A stretch of 12,489 bases of DNA from Quisquiliibacterium sp. (GTDB lineage Bacteria; Pseudomonadota; Gammaproteobacteria; Burkholderiales; Burkholderiaceae_E): positions 1-12,489 of the forward strand of contig JALRBB010000562.1 in the NCBI GenBank assembly GCA_023257915.1, given 5' to 3'. Both the position numbers and the translations under genes were made by a program. Positions 6,322 through 12,489 of this stretch are shown here, in pieces (positions within the stretch are counted from its first letter, which is position 1; every line of letters starts with the position of its first letter). The notes under the pieces were generated by a model that ran no database searches, was not told the origin of the DNA, and saw only the letters and a program-made list of their open reading frames with translations.

Positions 6322-7287
6322 ATGCGCAACCTGTCACGCCTGCTCACACTTTGTGCGCTGTTGTTCAGTTCATGCTGGGCTCAGGCGCAATCCTGGCCGA
6401 CCAAGCCGATCAAGCTGGTCTCGCCCTACGCGCCGGGCGGCACCAACGACATCACCGCGCGCCTGGTCGCCAAGTTCATGCAGGAGCGGCTCGGACAGCC
6501 GGTGCTGGTCGAGAACAAACCGGGTGCGAATAACCGGCTCGCCACCGAATTGATTGCACGCGCACCAGCCGACGGCTACACGTTGTTCTGGGTCGCCGCT
6601 CCGTTCACCGTGAATCCGTCGATGTACGACAAACTGCCCTACGACACGATCAAGGACTTCACGCCGATCGCGCACACGGTCAGCCTGCCAATCCTTTTCT
6701 CGGTGCCGGCTGCGTCGCCCTCGAAAACGGTCAAGGATTTCGTGGAACTGGCCGCTCGCGACCCGAAGCAGGCCACGGTCTGTTCACCGGCTGCCGGCAG
6801 CGGCCCACACCTGGCGATGGAACTGCTGGCCTGGTCCAGTGGTGCGCCGCTGGTGCACGTTCCGTACAAGGGCGATGCGCCTGCGGTCAATGATCTGATC
6901 GGCGGACAGGTCGCCGGTTGCATGAATGCGGTCGGCACACCCTTGCCGCATGTCCGTGCTGGCCGCCTGCGCGCCCTTGCAGTCGTCTCGCACCAGCGTG
7001 TGCCGCAGTTGCCGGACACCCCGACCTTTGCCGAAGCCGGCTTCGACAAGGTTGATGCCTACGCCTGGTTCGGACTGATGGCTCCCGCCGGCTTGCCCAA
7101 GTCGATCGTCGACCGACTCAATGCCGAGGTCAATGCGGCGCTCAAGGATCCGGAAATTCGCGCGAAATTCGACACGATCGCCGCGATTCCGCTCGGTGGC
7201 ACGCCACAGCAGTTTGCCGACTTCATCAAGGCCGACATCATCAAGTGGGCCAAGGTGGTTGCCGATCGCAACCTGAAAGCGAAGTAA
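6322..7287 (+). CDS. Bug/TctC-family substrate-binding protein, second of tandem pair
   Basis: The product has 321 residues. A GGAG ribosome-binding site at 6311-6314 is 7 bp before the ATG. The signal peptide ends in AQA before Gln23. LFSSC at 14-18 resembles a lipobox, but Phe at the -3 position makes a lipoprotein less likely. TctC motifs are WPTKPIKLVSPYAPGGTND (25-43), PADGYTLF (82-89), SGPHLAMELL, VPYKGDAPAVNDLIGG, GRLRALAVV and LPDTPTFAEAGF. The usual GAGG loop is altered to PGANNRLATE (67-76), and the protein is clearly diverged from its tandem neighbour. The pair is therefore not a recent duplication and probably binds different ligands. Transcription should end at the hairpin at 7347-7371. 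Confidence 0.92.
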   Translation: MRNLSRLLTLCALLFSSCWAQAQSWPTKPIKLVSPYAPGGTNDITARLVAKFMQERLGQPVLVENKPGANNRLATELIARAPADGYTLFWVAAPFTVNPSMYDKLPYDTIKDFTPIAHTVSLPILFSVPAASPSKTVKDFVELAARDPKQATVCSPAAGSGPHLAMELLAWSSGAPLVHVPYKGDAPAVNDLIGGQVAGCMNAVGTPLPHVRAGRLRALAVVSHQRVPQLPDTPTFAEAGFDKVDAYAWFGLMAPAGLPKSIVDRLNAEVNAALKDPEIRAKFDTIAAIPLGGTPQQFADFIKADIIKWAKVVADRNLKAK

Positions 7288-7311
7288 ACCGGACGACAGG
7301 CTTAGGGGCAG

Positions 7312-7335
7312 AGCGCGAGCACATTCGTTCGCGCT
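7312..7335 (+). other. Perfect 7-bp inverted repeat upstream of the terminator
   Basis: AGCGCGA (7312-7318) pairs perfectly with TCGCGCT (7329-7335) around a 10-nt loop. It sits between the TctC stop and the T-tailed terminator and may form a tandem hairpin with it. No T-run follows it directly. Confidence 0.4.
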
Positions 7336-7346
7336 TGCCGATCAGA

Positions 7347-7371
7347 CCGGCGCCTTGCGGCGCCGGGTTTT
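7347..7371 (+). terminator. Rho-independent terminator of the TctC pair
   Basis: CCGGCGCC (7347-7354), loop TTGC, GGCGCCGG (7359-7366) forms a perfect 8-bp GC stem followed by GTTTT. It lies 59 bp after the TctC stop and only 4 bp before the end of the sulfatase gene on the other strand. On the minus strand there is no T-run after the stem, so it acts mainly for the plus strand. Confidence 0.85.
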
Positions 7372-7375
7372 CCAT

Positions 7376-8935
7376 TTAGTCCTTGGAGGCGCGCGAACGC
7401 GGATCTTCGGCCGCCAACCCCATCACTTTCTTGGGCGGATAGGCCTTGAACGTGGCCAGATGATCGCGAATACCGAGCTGGAACGCCTCCATGTACGCGA
7501 GCTTGCGTGTCATGTAGTTGTGCGACTCCTTCGGATCCAGATACAGATTGAAGAGCTTTGCGTACGCATGCTCTTGCAGCACACCGGTAAAACCGCCACT
7601 TCCCCAGGCATCGGTCTCATCGTCACTGGTTGAACGCAGCATCATCTTGTACTCGCCGCAGCGCAGCGCGGAAAAATGTTTCTTCAACCAGTAGTAGTGA
7701 TACTTGCGGTTCGAATCGCCATCGTTCGAGAGCAGAAACGAAGTCTGATCGATCCCATCGATGTAACGATCAGTCGGCAGTTGCGAGTCGGCATCTGCCA
7801 GTGCAGCCAGCGTCGGCAGAATGTCTGAGAAATTCATGATGCCGTCGCTGGACTGACCGCCCTCGATCATGCCCGGCCACACCAGAATGCCTGGCACACG
7901 CACACCACCTTCCCAGGTCGAACCCTTCGAGCAACGGAACGGCGTGAACGCAGCATCCGGCCAGGTTTCCATGTGCGGTCCGTTATCCGACGAAATGAAG
8001 ATTAGCGTGTCTTCGGCCTGACCTGTTTCAACAAGCACCTCATTGAGACGACGAATGATGTCGTCGAGCTCGATCATCGTGTCCTTGTAGGGATGCTTGG
8101 CGGGGGAACTGGCCAAAAAGCGTTCGTTCGGGTAGTTGTCGAAATGTGCGCCGCGCGTGCAGTGGTACAAAAGCCAGGGCTGCTCCTTGCCCGCGCGACC
8201 GCGAATGAATTCACTCGAGTAGTTGCACCATTTTTCATCGAGTTCGGACAGCACCGGAATGGTGACTTCCTCGACGTTGACGGGTTCTTTGCCTTTGGTC
8301 GCATGCACGAAGCAGCGATTGAACGGCATGTTCTTGATCCACTCGGTGCGCGCGGCCGAATAGACGATTTCCGGAAAGTAGTGTGGATCGCGCCACTCGG
8401 TGTACATGTCAGACACCGAGAGAAATCCGTAAAAGTCATCAAACCCGACGTTCTGCGGTTGCGACTCAAAGTTTTCGCCGATGTGCCACTTGCCGACCGC
8501 CTGCGTCCGGTAACCGGCATCGCCGAGAATCTGCGGCAGCGTCCGCTCGCCCTGCAGGCCACCAGGTTCGCCATACATCGGCGGGCGATGCAGACCATGC
8601 CGGTGCGGAACACGTCCGGTCATCAGCGTGGCTCGCGACGGAGAGCAGGTTGGCTCCGAGTAGCAGGACGTCAGGCGAAGGCCACGCGCCGCAATCCGGT
8701 CGAAATGCGGGGTCGGCGCGCCAACTGCGACCCCGCCGCCGTAGCAACCCATATCCCCCCAACCAACATCGTCCATCAGGAACACGAGAAAGTTCGGCTT
8801 GCGACCGCGCCGCTTGACGTACTCCTGCAATTTTTTCCGCGCCAGCGCCACCTGGTCGTCATGCACGAACCCTGGCTCGCGATGTGGGGCAAGCCGGACT
8901 GGGCGGGCGGCAAATGGATCAAAACGCGACATCAT
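7376..8935 (-). CDS. Sulfatase (formylglycine-dependent), apparently cytoplasmic
   Basis: The 519-residue product belongs to the type I sulfatases in the alkaline phosphatase superfamily, which hydrolyse sulfate esters with a formylglycine made post-translationally from cysteine. The signature CSPSR (residues 97-101) with the following ATLMTGR is intact, so Cys97 is the predicted formylglycine. Metal and active-site elements are LMDDVGWGD (53-61), GKWHIG (148-153) with Lys149 and His151, the CTRGAHF histidine at 263, SSDNGPH (314-320) with Asp316/Asn317, and Lys336. No signal peptide or N-terminal membrane segment is seen, unlike many periplasmic arylsulfatases. AGGAG at 8940-8944 lies 4 bp before the first ATG and 7 bp before a second ATG (8932), either of which could serve. 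The VOC gene ends 27 bp upstream on the same strand, so they are probably one operon. The maturation enzyme is not in the window and the substrate is unknown. Confidence 0.93.
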   Translation of the reverse strand: MMSRFDPFAARPVRLAPHREPGFVHDDQVALARKKLQEYVKRRGRKPNFLVFLMDDVGWGDMGCYGGGVAVGAPTPHFDRIAARGLRLTSCYSEPTCSPSRATLMTGRVPHRHGLHRPPMYGEPGGLQGERTLPQILGDAGYRTQAVGKWHIGENFESQPQNVGFDDFYGFLSVSDMYTEWRDPHYFPEIVYSAARTEWIKNMPFNRCFVHATKGKEPVNVEEVTIPVLSELDEKWCNYSSEFIRGRAGKEQPWLLYHCTRGAHFDNYPNERFLASSPAKHPYKDTMIELDDIIRRLNEVLVETGQAEDTLIFISSDNGPHMETWPDAAFTPFRCSKGSTWEGGVRVPGILVWPGMIEGGQSSDGIMNFSDILPTLAALADADSQLPTDRYIDGIDQTSFLLSNDGDSNRKYHYYWLKKHFSALRCGEYKMMLRSTSDDETDAWGSGGFTGVLQEHAYAKLFNLYLDPKESHNYMTRKLAYMEAFQLGIRDHLATFKAYPPKKVMGLAAEDPRSRASKD

Positions 8936-8962
8936 CCGGCTCCTGATGGTCGACGCGCTGGG

Positions 8963-9346
8963 TCAGGCGCGAGGCATGCGGTACAGCCCGCAGATCTTGT
9001 TGCCGTCCGGGTCGCGCAGATAGGCCAGATACAAGCTGCCGGCTGGCCCCTGACGCACGCCCGGAGGATCCTCGCAGGTAGTTCCACCATTGGCGACACC
9101 GGCTGCATGAAAGGCATCGACCTGTTCTGCAGACTGGCAGGCAAAACCGAGCGTGCCGCCATTGCCCACGGTGGCGGGCTTGCCGTCGATCGGAGTGGTC
9201 ACCGCGAAGACTCCGGTCGGCGTACGCCAGAAGACGCGGTAACGATCGACGACGCCGGCAGAAATACCCAGCGTGCCAAGCAACGCGTCATAAAAAGCCT
9301 TGGATTTGTCCAGATTGTTGGTGCCGATCATCACGTGGGAAAACAC
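8963..9346 (-). CDS. VOC-family (glyoxalase/bleomycin-resistance fold) protein, GTG start
   Basis: From the GTG at 9346 the product has 127 residues, the normal size for single-domain VOC proteins. The N-terminus FSHVMIGTNNLDKSKAFYDALLG (residues 2-24) is the first beta-alpha unit. PIDGKPATVGNGGTLGFAC and EDPPGVRQ follow, and the C-terminal RDPDGNKICGLYR closes the fold. His4 is a potential metal ligand. The usual late glutamate of metal-dependent members is replaced by Cys in NKIC, as I recall for this 'CEDPPG' subgroup, so function is not inferable. The GTG has a good AGGAG site, whereas extending to the ATG at 9421 adds 25 residues outside the domain. It lies just upstream of the sulfatase. 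It may act on a reactive intermediate of the same pathway, but that is inference. Confidence 0.88.
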   Translation of the reverse strand: MFSHVMIGTNNLDKSKAFYDALLGTLGISAGVVDRYRVFWRTPTGVFAVTTPIDGKPATVGNGGTLGFACQSAEQVDAFHAAGVANGGTTCEDPPGVRQGPAGSLYLAYLRDPDGNKICGLYRMPRA

Positions 9347-9355
9347 GATCTCTTG

Positions 9356-9360
9356 CTCCT
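9356..9360 (-). promoter_or_regulatory. Ribosome-binding site deciding the GTG start of the VOC gene
   Basis: AGGAG on the minus strand is 9 bp before the GTG at 9346. It falls inside the alternative longer frame starting at 9421, which supports the shorter GTG start that begins exactly at the conserved FSHV strand. Confidence 0.75.
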
Positions 9361-9365
9361 GGCGG

Positions 9366-9464
9366 TCAGATGTCGAGAACGACGGGATTCGGCAAAACGC
9401 CGACCCGTAAGCTTCGCACAAACAGATACGCCTGGATCAGCGTGCATTCCAGTGACGCCGGCAT
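9366..9464 (-). other. Possible small ORF (32 codons) or gene remnant between the oxygenase and VOC genes
   Basis: An ATG at 9464 opens a 32-residue frame ending in TGA at 9366-9368, 19 bp before the VOC start. The frame is open back to TGA at 9489-9491. It reads like protein, with hydrophobic stretches such as TLIQAYLFV and VLPNPVVLDI and 23 of 32 codons ending in G or C. There is no good ribosome-binding site. The frame is the same as that of the upstream oxygenase, after its stop and one further in-frame stop. I do not recognise it. It could be a real small protein, a decayed gene end, or chance. Confidence 0.2.
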
Positions 9465-9617
9465 CCGGTCGATCAACGCGTGATCGGATCAAGAAGAGAA
9501 CGGCGGAATCGGCAGATCTCCCGCCGCCCCCGCTGGGCAGTTCGTTCGGAGGGCTAGCGCGGTTTTTGCCGCACCCGAAGGACCTCGAGCGCGGCTAGTT
9601 GAAGGCTCGGGCTTGCC

Positions 9618-10436
9618 TCAAAAGAACGCCATCGTGCGCACTTCAATGCTTTCCCGCTTCGCGGCGCCCGCCGGAGTATTCGGATCCTCGAAGGCCGAGT
9701 GCCCCATGAAGCGCGCCCGGCCGTCGGTCTCCGAGTCGTAGGTCTTCAGTAACAGCGCGTCGCTAGGCTGCATTCGGGGGAAGTAGTACCAGCGATGCTC
9801 CGGCGAGTAGCGCATCACGTAGATCTCGCCAGTACGCTCCCGGTACTTGAGCTCCATCCGCAGCAGGTCGCCGTCCTGCTGCGAGCGCGCATCGCACATC
9901 GCCAGCGGCAATTCCTGAACGGTCTCGTACAAGGGCTTCCAGACGTTGAAGAAGGCGACCCGCCGGCTCAGCAGGTCGTCCGCCTCGTCCGGTAGCAGAT
10001 CCCTGACCCGCTGCGGACCGCTCGTGGGCGTGTAGTCGCTGTGCACCAACAGCACCGCGGGACGCTGAATCGTGGTCTGCACTTTCAGATCAGCCGGCAT
10101 CCGGCGGCGGATCGTGTGGTCGAAGATCACGACCCGCTTCGCCCCGGAGTGCTGCTTCACGAACTCTTCAACCTGGGGATAGAACGATGTCAACAGAGCC
10201 GACTCATCGTCGAACGCCTTGAATGACGGGTCGAACGCATGGATCTCGAAACCTTCTACGTCGGCCCGAAACTGGTTCGCCTGCGGCCACCCATCGAGGA
10301 TGTCCACCTCGCGAACGTCGGTACCGGGCGGATTGAGCTTGACCGAAGGATCCGGCTCGTAGAAGTAGTAGTCCGGTGCGACGCCATTGTCGACCGTGTA
10401 GTTCAGTTTTGCCCGGACTTGTGTACTGGTACTCAT
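9618..10436 (-). CDS. CmcJ/NvfI-family Fe(II)/2-oxoglutarate-dependent oxygenase-like protein
   Basis: From the ATG at 10436 the product has 272 residues and resembles the CmcJ/NvfI (AsqJ-like) family, first known from cephamycin methoxylation and fungal metabolite pathways. Visible motifs are YYFYEPDP (23-30), VVIFDHTIRRR (102-112), LLVHSDYTP (129-137), FFNVWKPL (162-169), PLAMCDAR (177-184), YYFPRMQPSDALLLKTYDS (217-235), GHSAFEDP (245-252) and RESIEVR (261-267). His132, Asp134 and His246 fit a 2-His-1-carboxylate iron site, and Arg261 or Arg267 could bind 2-oxoglutarate. The start is chosen because GGA lies 7 bp upstream at 10444-10446 and the gene then begins 16 bp after the GST stop. The longer frame from 10523 overlaps the GST and adds non-conserved residues. 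The substrate is unknown. Confidence 0.82.
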   Translation of the reverse strand: MSTSTQVRAKLNYTVDNGVAPDYYFYEPDPSVKLNPPGTDVREVDILDGWPQANQFRADVEGFEIHAFDPSFKAFDDESALLTSFYPQVEEFVKQHSGAKRVVIFDHTIRRRMPADLKVQTTIQRPAVLLVHSDYTPTSGPQRVRDLLPDEADDLLSRRVAFFNVWKPLYETVQELPLAMCDARSQQDGDLLRMELKYRERTGEIYVMRYSPEHRWYYFPRMQPSDALLLKTYDSETDGRARFMGHSAFEDPNTPAGAAKRESIEVRTMAFF

Positions 10437-10452
10437 GCGTCGTTCCGTATCC

Positions 10453-11100
10453 TCAGGCAGCCTGTGCGAGCTTAAAGCCTTCACCGACCCAGGTTTTCTT
10501 CCAGCATGGGAGCTGTTCGACATCCTTCATCATCCAGCGCTTCAGGTTCGGATGCGGATCCAGAGGCAATTGCTGCCAGCCGTGCAGATGCATCGCCGAT
10601 GCGAGGGCAATGTCCGCGATTGTCGGGGAATCGCCGCCAGCCACCCAGCGGCGATCGGAAAGACGCTGATCCAAGATGCCAGCCAGCTTGTGGAACTGGG
10701 CAGCTTGCGCATCCAGCACGGCCGGATCGGGCGCGCCACCAAGCAGAGGCTTAACGCAGTTCTCGACCAGGTAGACATAGCAACTCGGGAACCAGTGCGA
10801 ACCCTCCCACTGCAGCCAACGATTGATATCGCAGCGGGTCTTCAGGTCATGCGGATAGGCGGCATCATTACCAGCCTTGTCGGACGCGTACTGAAGGATT
10901 GCGTTGCTCTCCCAGAGCACGTAGTCGCCGTCGGCCATGGCCGGGATCGATGCGTTGGGGTTGATCGACAGATAAGGCGGCAGCTTTTGCTCGCCCTTGA
11001 AGTAATCGACATGCACCAGTTCGTATGAGGCGCCGATCAGATCGAGGCCCGCGAGCACCTTGCGGCAATTGACGGTGATGGGATCCGCGTAGATTTTCAT
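10453..11100 (-). CDS. Glutathione S-transferase family protein
   Basis: The 215-residue product has the two-domain cytosolic GST layout. The N-terminal thioredoxin-like domain (about 1-75) contains YADPITVNCRKV (4-15) with candidate active-site residues Thr9, Asn11 and Cys12. It also holds NPNASIPAM with the cis-proline at 53 and the glutathione-binding WESNAIL (63-69). The all-helical domain (about 85-200) contains the capping-box region DSPTIADIALASAMH. Such enzymes conjugate, isomerise or cleave substrates with glutathione. AGGAG at 11108-11112 is 7 bp before the ATG. An in-frame extension to 11664 is antisense to the LysR gene and was rejected. It is the first gene of the minus-strand cluster, divergent from the LysR regulator and 16 bp ahead of the oxygenase, so the two are almost certainly co-expressed. 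Confidence 0.93.
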   Translation of the reverse strand: MKIYADPITVNCRKVLAGLDLIGASYELVHVDYFKGEQKLPPYLSINPNASIPAMADGDYVLWESNAILQYASDKAGNDAAYPHDLKTRCDINRWLQWEGSHWFPSCYVYLVENCVKPLLGGAPDPAVLDAQAAQFHKLAGILDQRLSDRRWVAGGDSPTIADIALASAMHLHGWQQLPLDPHPNLKRWMMKDVEQLPCWKKTWVGEGFKLAQAA

Positions 11101-11107
11101 GACTTGT

Positions 11108-11112
11108 CTCCT
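11108..11112 (-). promoter_or_regulatory. Ribosome-binding site deciding the GST start
   Basis: AGGAG on the minus strand, 7 bp before the ATG at 11100, marks the true GST start. The open frame itself continues a further 564 bp upstream, antisense to the LysR gene. Confidence 0.8.
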
Positions 11113-11159
11113 GATTATTCGGACAGGATCGAAGCCTGCCGTGCGGGAAAGTCTATGGA

Positions 11160-11188
11160 TTGAAGCCGTCGCCGAAAACTGCTCAAAT
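11160..11188 (+). promoter_or_regulatory. Candidate promoter of the LysR gene
   Basis: TTGAAG (11160-11165), a 17-bp spacer and TCAAAT (11183-11188) match four of six consensus positions in each hexamer. The -10 abuts the GAGAAC-N5-GTTCTC palindrome, so the predicted transcription start falls inside that palindrome. Confidence 0.4.
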
Positions 11189-11205
11189 GAGAACGTTTTG
11201 TTCTC
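11189..11205. promoter_or_regulatory. Perfect palindrome GAGAAC-N5-GTTCTC, likely LysR operator
   Basis: GAGAAC (11189-11194), spacer GTTTT and GTTCTC (11200-11205) form a perfect inverted repeat in the 117-bp divergent gap between the GST and LysR genes, 12 bp before the LysR GTG. On the minus strand it lies just upstream of a TTGAGC hexamer (11181-11186) that could be the -35 of the GST promoter, although no good -10 follows. LysR-type regulators commonly bind such a site to repress their own gene and activate the divergent one. Confidence 0.6.
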
Positions 11206-11217
11206 GCTTCGGAAACA

Positions 11218-12156
11218 GTGTCTCTGTCCATCGACATGTTGTCGGCCTTCGTGAAGGTCGCGGAGCGACGCAGCGTCAGCGCCGCGGCGCTCGACCTTGG
11301 CGTCAGCAAAAGCGTGCTGAGCAAACGCATCGCGCAACTCGAGACGACACTTCACACAACGCTGTTCAGCCGAAGCACGCGCAGGATTGCGCTGACCCCC
11401 GCCGGCGAGGCCTACCTGGCGCATGCGCACCGTGCGCTGTCCGCGATCGGCGACGGCGAGGAGCAACTGCGCAGCATGCAAGCCGAGCTCACCGGCAAAA
11501 TTCGACTGACCGCGCCAGTCTCCTGGGGACAGCGTGTGCTGTCGGCAATGTTGCCGGAATTCGTCCATCTGCATCCCGGCATTGAAATCGACCTGGTGCT
11601 CGGTGACCGGATCATGGACCTGGCGTTTGAGCGCATCGACATTGCCTTGCGATGGAGCCCACAAGCGCCGGGCGACACGGTGGCGATCCCGATCGCATCG
11701 ATCGACTGGGTCATCGCGGCATCACCTGGGTACCTCGCCAGCGCAGGAACTCCGGTCGAGCCGTCCGATCTGCAAGGACACCCCGGGCTTTGCTATTGGC
11801 GTAAGGACTCCGAAGAATCCTGGGTGTTCGAGCGAATGGGCGAGCGGGTGCAAGTCTCGATGCGTAGTCGCTACCGGGTCGACAATCCCGAGGCGGTGAC
11901 GCAGGCTGCGCTGGCCGGTCTGGGAGTCGGTCTATTACCGGGCTACCTGTGCGAGGACGCGCTGTCGGAGGGAAGCCTGGTGAGGCTTCTGCCAGCCTGG
12001 AAACCGGTGACTCAGTTCGGCGAAGCGATCACTGCGGTGGCACCGCCAGAACGGATGCGGCTGGCGCGCAACCAGGTGCTGGTCGAGTTCCTCAAGCAGC
12101 GCCTTGCGTCACCGGAAACTCGCGCCGTTAAACGACGACCGGATACCCGCCGTTAG
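11218..12156 (+). CDS. LysR-type transcriptional regulator
   Basis: The product has 312 residues from a GTG at 11218. The N-terminal winged helix-turn-helix (about residues 7-65) reads AFVKVAERRSVSAAALDLGVSKSVLSKRIAQLE and then LFSRSTRRIALTPAGEAYL. The effector-binding domain starts near ELTGKIRLTAPVSWG (about 90) and includes RWSPQAPGDTV and LAGLGVGLLPGY. A basic tail (KRRPDTRR) ends the protein. The start is uncertain: GGAA lies only 3 bp before the GTG, and an ATG at 11236 (codon 7) would also keep the whole domain. It is divergent from the GST-oxygenase genes, the standard arrangement for a LysR protein and its target operon. The inducer is unknown. Confidence 0.93.
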   Translation: MSLSIDMLSAFVKVAERRSVSAAALDLGVSKSVLSKRIAQLETTLHTTLFSRSTRRIALTPAGEAYLAHAHRALSAIGDGEEQLRSMQAELTGKIRLTAPVSWGQRVLSAMLPEFVHLHPGIEIDLVLGDRIMDLAFERIDIALRWSPQAPGDTVAIPIASIDWVIAASPGYLASAGTPVEPSDLQGHPGLCYWRKDSEESWVFERMGERVQVSMRSRYRVDNPEAVTQAALAGLGVGLLPGYLCEDALSEGSLVRLLPAWKPVTQFGEAITAVAPPERMRLARNQVLVEFLKQRLASPETRAVKRRPDTRR

Positions 12157-12199
12157 CCACGGGCTGCACCTTCGGGCCGCCTCGGGTATCTTGCCAATC

Positions 12200-12489
12200 A
12201 TGCCAAGCCTTGCCCGCACCGTCCGATCGGTTTCTCTCAGCGCCTTGCTGCGCTGGGGCCTGTTTGTCGGATTGCTCCTCGCATTCATCCTGGTGCCGTT
12301 CGTCGTCTTCGAAGGACAGGCGCAGCAAATGGTCGAGCGTGTGCTGGGATCCGACGCCTCGATCGCGCTGATCGCAGTGGCGGTGACCTTCTTTTTGCTG
12401 CTCGACATTGCGCTGCCGATTCCGTCGAGCTTCGTGCTTTCGAGCGCTGGCTACCTGCTTGGTATCTGGATTGGCACGCTGGTGTGTTT
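12200..12489 (+). CDS. VTT/DedA-type (SNARE-associated/TVP38-like) membrane protein, N-terminal part (3' end outside window)
   Basis: An ATG at 12200 opens a frame that runs without a stop off the window edge, giving 96 residues. A basic N-terminus (RTVRSV, LLRW) precedes a first membrane segment (about 19-36, LFVGLLLAFILVPFVVF). A short polar loop (EGQAQQMVERVLG) and a second hydrophobic segment (about 53-69) follow, then DIALPIPSSFVLSSAGYLLG (69-88). This PxPSS...GYLxG stretch is the start of the VTT domain shared by DedA/TVP38/TMEM64 proteins, inner-membrane proteins linked to lipid or ion transport. The ribosome-binding site is weak. It follows the LysR gene by 43 bp on the same strand but is functionally unrelated as far as can be seen. 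Confidence 0.75.
   Translation, partial: MPSLARTVRSVSLSALLRWGLFVGLLLAFILVPFVVFEGQAQQMVERVLGSDASIALIAVAVTFFLLLDIALPIPSSFVLSSAGYLLGIWIGTLVC

Noticed and set aside
8093..9598. 501-codon plus-strand open frame antisense to the sulfatase and VOC genes
   Set aside because: Its residues show no protein-family motifs and it is the shadow of two well-supported minus-strand genes in GC-rich DNA; the long length follows from codon bias.
9489..9617. GC-rich inverted repeats (such as GCCGC/GCGGC and GGCGG/CCGCC) after the oxygenase gene, considered as a terminator
   Set aside because: Short stems with long loops and no T-run on the minus strand; a plus-strand T5 lies in a loop rather than after a stem.
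10437..10523. 29-residue extension of the CmcJ-like oxygenase
   Set aside because: It overlaps the GST coding end in another frame and looks non-conserved; the ATG at 10436 has a ribosome-binding site and no overlap.
11101..11664. N-terminal extension of the GST frame
   Set aside because: It is antisense to the LysR gene and the GST fold begins exactly at the ATG at 11100, which has AGGAG upstream.
12109..12408. Minus-strand 99-codon frame over the LysR end and the VTT gene
   Set aside because: Antisense to the VTT-type membrane protein, whose DIALPIPSS and GYLLG motifs are recognisable on the plus strand.

Overview
The window is GC-rich (roughly 60-65% by eye) and densely packed. It looks like a chromosomal segment of a betaproteobacterium, most likely Burkholderiales (Alcaligenaceae/Comamonadaceae-like). 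The indicators are an acnD-prpF pair, three 'Bug'/TctC-type solute-binding proteins, rlmJ, and a GST/oxygenase/VOC/sulfatase accessory cluster under a LysR regulator. There are no rRNA or tRNA genes, CRISPR arrays, transposases or phage genes.

Layout. (1) 1-1795, plus strand: the 3' end of acnD followed after 8 bp by prpF, the AcnD/PrpF branch of the 2-methylcitrate cycle for propionate. (2) 1796-1953: a convergent intergenic gap with a perfect inverted repeat and a seven-copy 12-bp tandem repeat. (3) 1954-4987, minus strand: rlmJ (23S rRNA methyltransferase), then a Tat-type TctC protein, then a 3-hydroxyisobutyrate dehydrogenase (mmsB-like). (4) 4988-5290: a divergent promoter region. (5) 5291-7287, plus strand: two tandem TctC proteins with Sec signals, closed by a strong Rho-independent terminator at 7347-7371. 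(6) 7376-11100, minus strand: read in transcription order, a GST, a CmcJ/NvfI-type Fe(II)/2-oxoglutarate oxygenase, a 271-bp gap, a VOC/glyoxalase-fold protein and a sulfatase without a signal peptide. (7) 11101-11217: a divergent control region with a perfect GAGAAC-N5-GTTCTC palindrome. (8) 11218-12156, plus strand: a LysR-type regulator. (9) 12200-12489: the 5' end of a VTT/DedA-type membrane protein, cut by the window edge.

How the genes may work together. AcnD/PrpF consume propionyl-CoA-derived 2-methylcitrate, and 3-hydroxyisobutyrate dehydrogenase feeds valine carbon towards propionyl-CoA, so the left part has a possible propionate/valine theme. The three TctC proteins have no TctA/TctB partners here and are orphan periplasmic receptors. 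The right part reads as a small LysR-controlled catabolic or detoxification cluster (thiol transferase, C-H oxygenase, VOC protein, sulfatase) whose substrate cannot be named from sequence. I found no clearly new defence or mobile system. The most interesting items are this uncharacterised cluster with its operator, the tandem repeat and the orphan receptors.
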